From contig DLGU01000173.1 of NCBI GenBank assembly GCA_002482865.1, positions 34,107 to 43,804 of the forward strand: a DNA stretch of 9,698 nucleotides, in the 5' to 3' direction. Shown in pieces: positions 6,010 to 9,698 of this stretch; positions within the stretch are counted from its first letter, which is position 1; every line of letters starts with the position of its first letter. Both the position numbers and the translations under genes were made by a program. The notes under the pieces are model-generated. The model saw nothing but the letters and a program-made list of their open reading frames with translations, was not told the origin of the DNA and did not search any database. The DNA comes from Porphyrobacter sp. UBA7686 (GTDB lineage: Bacteria > Pseudomonadota > Alphaproteobacteria > Sphingomonadales > Sphingomonadaceae).

Positions 6010-7689
6010 TCAGCCGCCCTTCATGCTCGCTGCCAGCTGGTTCAATTGCAGGAACTCCTGCCGCCAGAAATTGTCCTGACTGCCTGCGAGTCTGCCGATG
6101 TCGTCAAAGCCGAAGCCGAGCATCATCTCGTCCCCGCGCAAGACCTGACCGTAAGCCGCAACCGCTGCGGCAAAGGCAAAGTCGCCCTTGGGTGCGGTGG
6201 CTGAAGTGAGCGTATTGGCCGACACGACCTGTTCGATCAGCTTCGAGGTATCGCCATCGGGCAGCTTGTAGCGCAGCTTCACGTTCGCGGCCTCTGCCAG
6301 CTTGGCGGTGGCCGCCGCGTCAGGCTTGTCCTCATAGCGGCGCGGCGCGATCCAACCCTTGCCGCCGACAGGGACGACTTCGTAGATCGCGGTCACCTGA
6401 TGACCAGCGCCAATCTCGCCTGCATCGACAAGGTCATTGTCGAAGTCCTCTTCGCGCAGCGCCCGGTTCTCGTAGCCGACCAAGCGGTATTGCGCGATTA
6501 CGGCGGGGTTGAATTCGACCTGGATTTTCACGTCCTTGGCGATGGTGAACAAGGTCGATTGCATTTCCTCGCCCAGCACCTTTTTCGCTTCCAGCGCGGT
6601 GTCGATATAGGCGTAGTTGCCGTTCCCCTTGTTGGCGATCTGCTCCATCATCGCTTCGTTGTAGTTGCCCTGGCCAAAGCCCAGCGTGGTCAGCGTGATG
6701 CCGCTTTCGCGCTTCTTTTCGATCAGTTCGATCAGCGCCTTGGTGTCCGAAACGCCGACATTGAAATCGCCATCCGTGGCCAGGATCACGCGGTTCACGC
6801 CGCCTTTGATGAAGTTGTCCTCGGCGATGCGGTAGGCGAGTTCGATCCCAGCCCCGCCTGCGGTTGATCCGCCCGCGGCAAGGCTATCGAGCGCGCGGCG
6901 GATCTTGGCGGTGTCGCTGGTGGGTTCCAGCACCATGCCCGCCGCGCCCGCATAGACGACGATCGAGACGGTATCTTTGGGCGAAAGCTCCCCTGCCAGG
7001 CCCGCCAGCGCGGTCTTGACCAAGGGCAGCTTGTCCGGGGCATTCATCGAGCCCGAGACATCCATCAGGAATACGAGGTTTGCCGGCGGACGTTCATCGG
7101 TCGCGATATCATAGCCGCGCAGGCCGATGCGCATGAGGTAAGTGCCTGGGTTCCACGGGGTCGTGGCCACATCAGTGGTCACGGTGAATGGCTGGCTGCG
7201 ATCCTTGGGCCGGGCGTAGTCATAGCGGAAATAGTTGATCATCTCCTCGGTGCGGACGGCATCCTTGGGCGGCATCATGCCTTGGGTCAGGAACCGACGG
7301 GCATTGGCATAGGCCCCGGTGTCGACATCGACCGCGAAGGTGGAGACCGGCTCGGCAGCGGTGAGCTTGACGGGCGAGACTTCCTCGCCGTCATATTGCT
7401 CGCGGCCCGGATCGGTCGCAACCATTACGGGCGGGGCGTAGAAGGCGGCTTCGTTGGCGGAGGGGGCGGCACGAAGGCGCCGAAGCTCGGCGTCCGCTAC
7501 ACGCTGCGATCCGGTGACCACTATGGCAGCAGGTGGCGGCGGCGGCGGCGGGGGTGGAGGCGGTGGCGGAGGTGCCACCACAGAGGGCGGCGGCGGGGCC
7601 TTGGCCAACTGTTCCGGCGCGTTCTTCGCGCAGCCAGCCATCACCGCGCACAGCGCCACCGCCGCGACCAACTGAGTCCCTCGCATCAC
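6010..7689 (-). CDS. vWA-domain lipoprotein (YfbK-like)
   Basis: A 559-aa exported protein of unknown precise role. Residues 1-20 are a lipoprotein signal ending in VMAGC, with Cys20 lipidated; Ala at +2 does not signal inner-membrane retention, so an outer-membrane location is likely. Pro-rich stretches follow, including 14 consecutive prolines (40-53), then AIVVTGSQRV (55-64). The vWF-A N-terminal domain (about 95-190) contains FAVDVDTGAYANARRF; the vWA domain (about 203-375) has an intact metal site, DVSGSM (Asp210, Ser212, Ser214), Thr276 in GGSTAGGAG, and Asp306 in ATDGDFN; the DUF3520-type C-terminus covers about 380-555. The open frame begins at GTG (7689), with ATG one codon later (7686); GGGGAG lies 5 or 8 nt before them, so either start is possible. 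It likely works as an adhesive or scaffold module in the envelope. Confidence 0.9.
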   Translation of the reverse strand: MMRGTQLVAAVALCAVMAGCAKNAPEQLAKAPPPPSVVAPPPPPPPPPPPPPPAAIVVTGSQRVADAELRRLRAAPSANEAAFYAPPVMVATDPGREQYDGEEVSPVKLTAAEPVSTFAVDVDTGAYANARRFLTQGMMPPKDAVRTEEMINYFRYDYARPKDRSQPFTVTTDVATTPWNPGTYLMRIGLRGYDIATDERPPANLVFLMDVSGSMNAPDKLPLVKTALAGLAGELSPKDTVSIVVYAGAAGMVLEPTSDTAKIRRALDSLAAGGSTAGGAGIELAYRIAEDNFIKGGVNRVILATDGDFNVGVSDTKALIELIEKKRESGITLTTLGFGQGNYNEAMMEQIANKGNGNYAYIDTALEAKKVLGEEMQSTLFTIAKDVKIQVEFNPAVIAQYRLVGYENRALREEDFDNDLVDAGEIGAGHQVTAIYEVVPVGGKGWIAPRRYEDKPDAAATAKLAEAANVKLRYKLPDGDTSKLIEQVVSANTLTSATAPKGDFAFAAAVAAYGQVLRGDEMMLGFGFDDIGRLAGSQDNFWRQEFLQLNQLAASMKGG

Positions 7690-7773
7690 CTTATCTCCCC
7701 GCTCTTCCAGCGGTTCGAGAAATCGTAGCCGAGCCGTGAATAGCGACTGAACGCGTTGCGGCCCCGCTTTATC

Positions 7774-9291
7774 TTACGCCAGATCAGTTTCGGGGTTAGG
7801 GACGACCTGCTTGCGGAACAACACCTTGTCCCCGTCGTCAAAGCCGCGCCGCCAGATCACGAGCGCATAGGTACCCAGAATTGCGGGCACGCCGAACACC
7901 AGCTCCATCCACTCGGGCAGCCACGTAAAGCCATAGCCTACCACCACGGCAGGCGCGGCGGCATAGACCAGCGCCCAGCGCCAATTGCTGACGGGCGCTT
8001 TGAGCAGATGCTTGAGCAACAGTGCCTTGACGAGGCTCGACGTCGCCAGCGCGATCATCAGCGCGCCCGCAGCGCTGGCCGCCTCGTAGCCCTTGCCAAG
8101 GCCATAGGCCTCCGCCCCCTCGATCAGCGCGATGGTGAGCGCTGCCTGAAGCGCAATCACTCCCACCGAAATCGCCAGATTGCGCTTCCTCGCGATGTAG
8201 ACGAGCACGCTTTCCGAGACGACTGCCATCGACGCGGCGACCTCGGCCGCCAGCAGGAATGCCAGCGCGGCCGTGCCTGCGACGTAGTCCGGCCCCCACA
8301 GGCCCATCACCGCCTCGCCCGGCATCCCCAGCACCAGCGCGATGCCGAGCTGAATTGCGATGATCCAGAACCCGACCTGCCGGACCTGCGCCGCTATGGC
8401 GCCCATATTGCCGATGCGCAGGTTCTTGGTGATGACAGGAGAGAGAATCGGCTCGAAACTGGTTTTGAGCTTCTGCGGCAGCGATGCGATTTGCTGCGCG
8501 GCGTAGTAGATGCCGACCGCTTGCGGAGGTGCGAAAAATCCGAGAATGAAGATATCGAGCAGCCGCGTGCCGCGCTCGATTGCATCGGCTCCCACCAAAG
8601 GAAAGGCGCGAGACGACATGGCAAGTAGCGCGCGGGCCTCAGGTCGCCAGCCTTTGGGGAGGCCATAGCCGCGCAAAAACGGCCACAGGGCGGACAGCAG
8701 TCCGGCATAGATCGAGGTGATATAGGCCAGCGCCAAGCCGCCATCGCGGGTGGCCGGGATGAAGAAGAACGCGCCCGCGCCGATGGCAATCGTCCACGGT
8801 TCGACAATCGCGCGGGTGCGAACCATGGTGGCGATGTCGTAACGATAGGCTTGGGCGGCGAGCAGGATCTCGGTGACGGCAAAGGCGGGGATCGTGGCGA
8901 CCAGCCAGATATCCCAGTGGCTGTTGGTCCCATTGGGAAACATCGGCTCGGGGAAGGCGACGAGCAAAAGCGCGGCGACACAGGAATAGGCGAGCGCCAG
9001 CAGGATCCCGTCAAAGACGAGGTTGGTTTCTGCCTCCCGGTTCTCGCCCGCGCCTTCAGACAGCCGCTGCGCCAGCCCGCGTTTTTCGCCCAGCGAGCAG
9101 ATCAGAGCGACAATCTCGATCACCACCATCGCCGAGGCAAACCGGCCTAGCGACTCCGCTCCGTAGAGGCGCGTCGCAATGACGAGAAAGGGGATGCGGG
9201 CGATCAGCCGGACGGCAAAGCCCAGCGTATTGGTGCGCCCGCCCTTTGCTAGCTTGGCGATGTCGTCCTGATCGTCAGCGGCCGCGGTCAC
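7774..9291 (-). CDS. Polysaccharide/O-antigen flippase (Wzx-like)
   Basis: A polytopic inner-membrane protein of about 505 aa, the usual size for Wzx-type flippases of the MOP superfamily, which move undecaprenyl-linked oligosaccharides across the membrane for LPS, capsule or exopolysaccharide. About 12 hydrophobic segments are spread along the protein, starting with LGFAVRLIARIPFLVIATRL, which with the following LGRFA resembles the family's first helix. I place the start at GTG 9291 because it forms a GTGA overlap with the gpsA stop codon; the ATG at 9306, adding five residues, lacks a ribosome binding site. No glycosyltransferase or polymerase genes are visible here, so its glycan is unknown and the gene sits apart from any polysaccharide cluster seen in the window. 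It follows gpsA directly, probably co-transcribed. Confidence 0.85.
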   Translation of the reverse strand: MTAAADDQDDIAKLAKGGRTNTLGFAVRLIARIPFLVIATRLYGAESLGRFASAMVVIEIVALICSLGEKRGLAQRLSEGAGENREAETNLVFDGILLALAYSCVAALLLVAFPEPMFPNGTNSHWDIWLVATIPAFAVTEILLAAQAYRYDIATMVRTRAIVEPWTIAIGAGAFFFIPATRDGGLALAYITSIYAGLLSALWPFLRGYGLPKGWRPEARALLAMSSRAFPLVGADAIERGTRLLDIFILGFFAPPQAVGIYYAAQQIASLPQKLKTSFEPILSPVITKNLRIGNMGAIAAQVRQVGFWIIAIQLGIALVLGMPGEAVMGLWGPDYVAGTAALAFLLAAEVAASMAVVSESVLVYIARKRNLAISVGVIALQAALTIALIEGAEAYGLGKGYEAASAAGALMIALATSSLVKALLLKHLLKAPVSNWRWALVYAAAPAVVVGYGFTWLPEWMELVFGVPAILGTYALVIWRRGFDDGDKVLFRKQVVPNPETDLA

Positions 9292-9698
9292 GCACCGGCA
9301 TCCCATTCGGCTTTGAGCGGGCGGGCGAGAAGTGTCTGCACCACATCACGCGCCGGGGTTCCCGCGAGCAGATCGGCGACCGCTTTGGTGATCGGCATCT
9401 CGATCCCACGTTCCGCTGCGAGCTGCGCAAGCACCGGCGCAGTGTGAGCGCCCTCGGCTACGGTGCGCTTGTCCGCCAGCGCTTCGGCGGCGCTCATCCC
9501 CTGGCCCAAGGCCTTGCCGAGCGAGAAATTGCGGCTGGATGTGGACGAGCATGTCAGCACCAGATCGCCGAGGCCGCACAGGCCTGCGATGGTGTCGAAG
9601 GTGGCGCCGTAGGCTGCACCGAACCGGGCCATTTCGGCAAAGCCGCGTGTAATCAGTGCGGCGCGCGCGTTCTGGCCGAGCCCGAGCCCGTCCACCAC
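9288..9698 (-). CDS. gpsA: NAD(P)H glycerol-3-phosphate dehydrogenase, C-terminal part
   Basis: Partial: the gene runs off the right edge, leaving 136 C-terminal residues of a protein usually about 330 long; the first visible codon is internal, not a start. GpsA reduces dihydroxyacetone phosphate to glycerol-3-phosphate for phospholipid synthesis in the cytosol. The visible part is the helical C-terminal domain, recognised by GLGLGQNARAALITRG near the edge, then GLCGLGDLVLTCSSTSSRN and LGQG, which are family signatures including the Arg-Asn pair expected to bind substrate phosphate. The stop TGA overlaps the flippase GTG by 4 bases. The catalytic lysine and Rossmann domain lie outside the window. 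Confidence 0.93.
   Translation of the reverse strand: MVDGLGLGQNARAALITRGFAEMARFGAAYGATFDTIAGLCGLGDLVLTCSSTSSRNFSLGKALGQGMSAAEALADKRTVAEGAHTAPVLAQLAAERGIEMPITKAVADLLAGTPARDVVQTLLARPLKAEWDAGA

Noticed and set aside
7282..7728. Glycine-rich plus-strand ORFs
   Set aside because: The glycine run is simply the complement of the proline codons of the vWA lipoprotein.
7756..8628. 290-codon plus-strand frame opposite the flippase
   Set aside because: Antisense to a well-supported membrane protein; product is charged, His/Arg-rich and without recognisable motifs.

Overview
The window looks like chromosomal DNA from a high-GC alphaproteobacterium, most plausibly a sphingomonad of the Erythrobacter/Porphyrobacter kind. 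This rests on base composition, the style of the proteins (a vWA lipoprotein with a proline tract and a helix-hairpin-helix domain like the one found at alphaproteobacterial NuoE C-termini) and remembered similarity, not on a marker gene. There is no sign of a prophage, insertion sequence, CRISPR array or RNA gene. Nearly everything reads on the minus strand; the one exception is a small candidate gene at the left edge.

In transcription order (right to left) the window opens with the C-terminal part of gpsA (glycerol-3-phosphate dehydrogenase), cut by the right edge. It is followed, through a 4-base GTGA overlap, by a Wzx-like polysaccharide flippase. Then come a vWA-domain lipoprotein with a run of 14 prolines, a membrane-anchored helix-hairpin-helix protein of unknown role, and a stand-alone response-regulator receiver with a possible promoter of its own.

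The left half is a catabolic block: glutaryl-CoA dehydrogenase (gcdH), maleylacetoacetate isomerase (maiA, sharing one base with gcdH), fumarylacetoacetate hydrolase (fahA, 27 nt further on) and, after a 119-nt gap, a succinate-semialdehyde-dehydrogenase-like enzyme. maiA and fahA carry out the last two steps of the homogentisate (tyrosine/phenylalanine) route to fumarate and acetoacetate. gcdH turns glutaryl-CoA from lysine or tryptophan into crotonyl-CoA. The upstream homogentisate genes (hppD, hmgA) are not in the window. The aldehyde dehydrogenase could feed the glutarate branch, but that is only inference.

At the left edge a plus-strand 53-codon ORF has a good ribosome binding site and an AT-rich, repeat-bearing leader. 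It converges on the aldehyde dehydrogenase so tightly that the two stop codons share bases. No gene-free stretch exceeds 300 bases. I see no convincing new multi-gene system; the most interesting items are the gcdH-maiA coupling, the left-edge small gene with its leader, the palindrome before the aldehyde dehydrogenase, and the odd lipoprotein.
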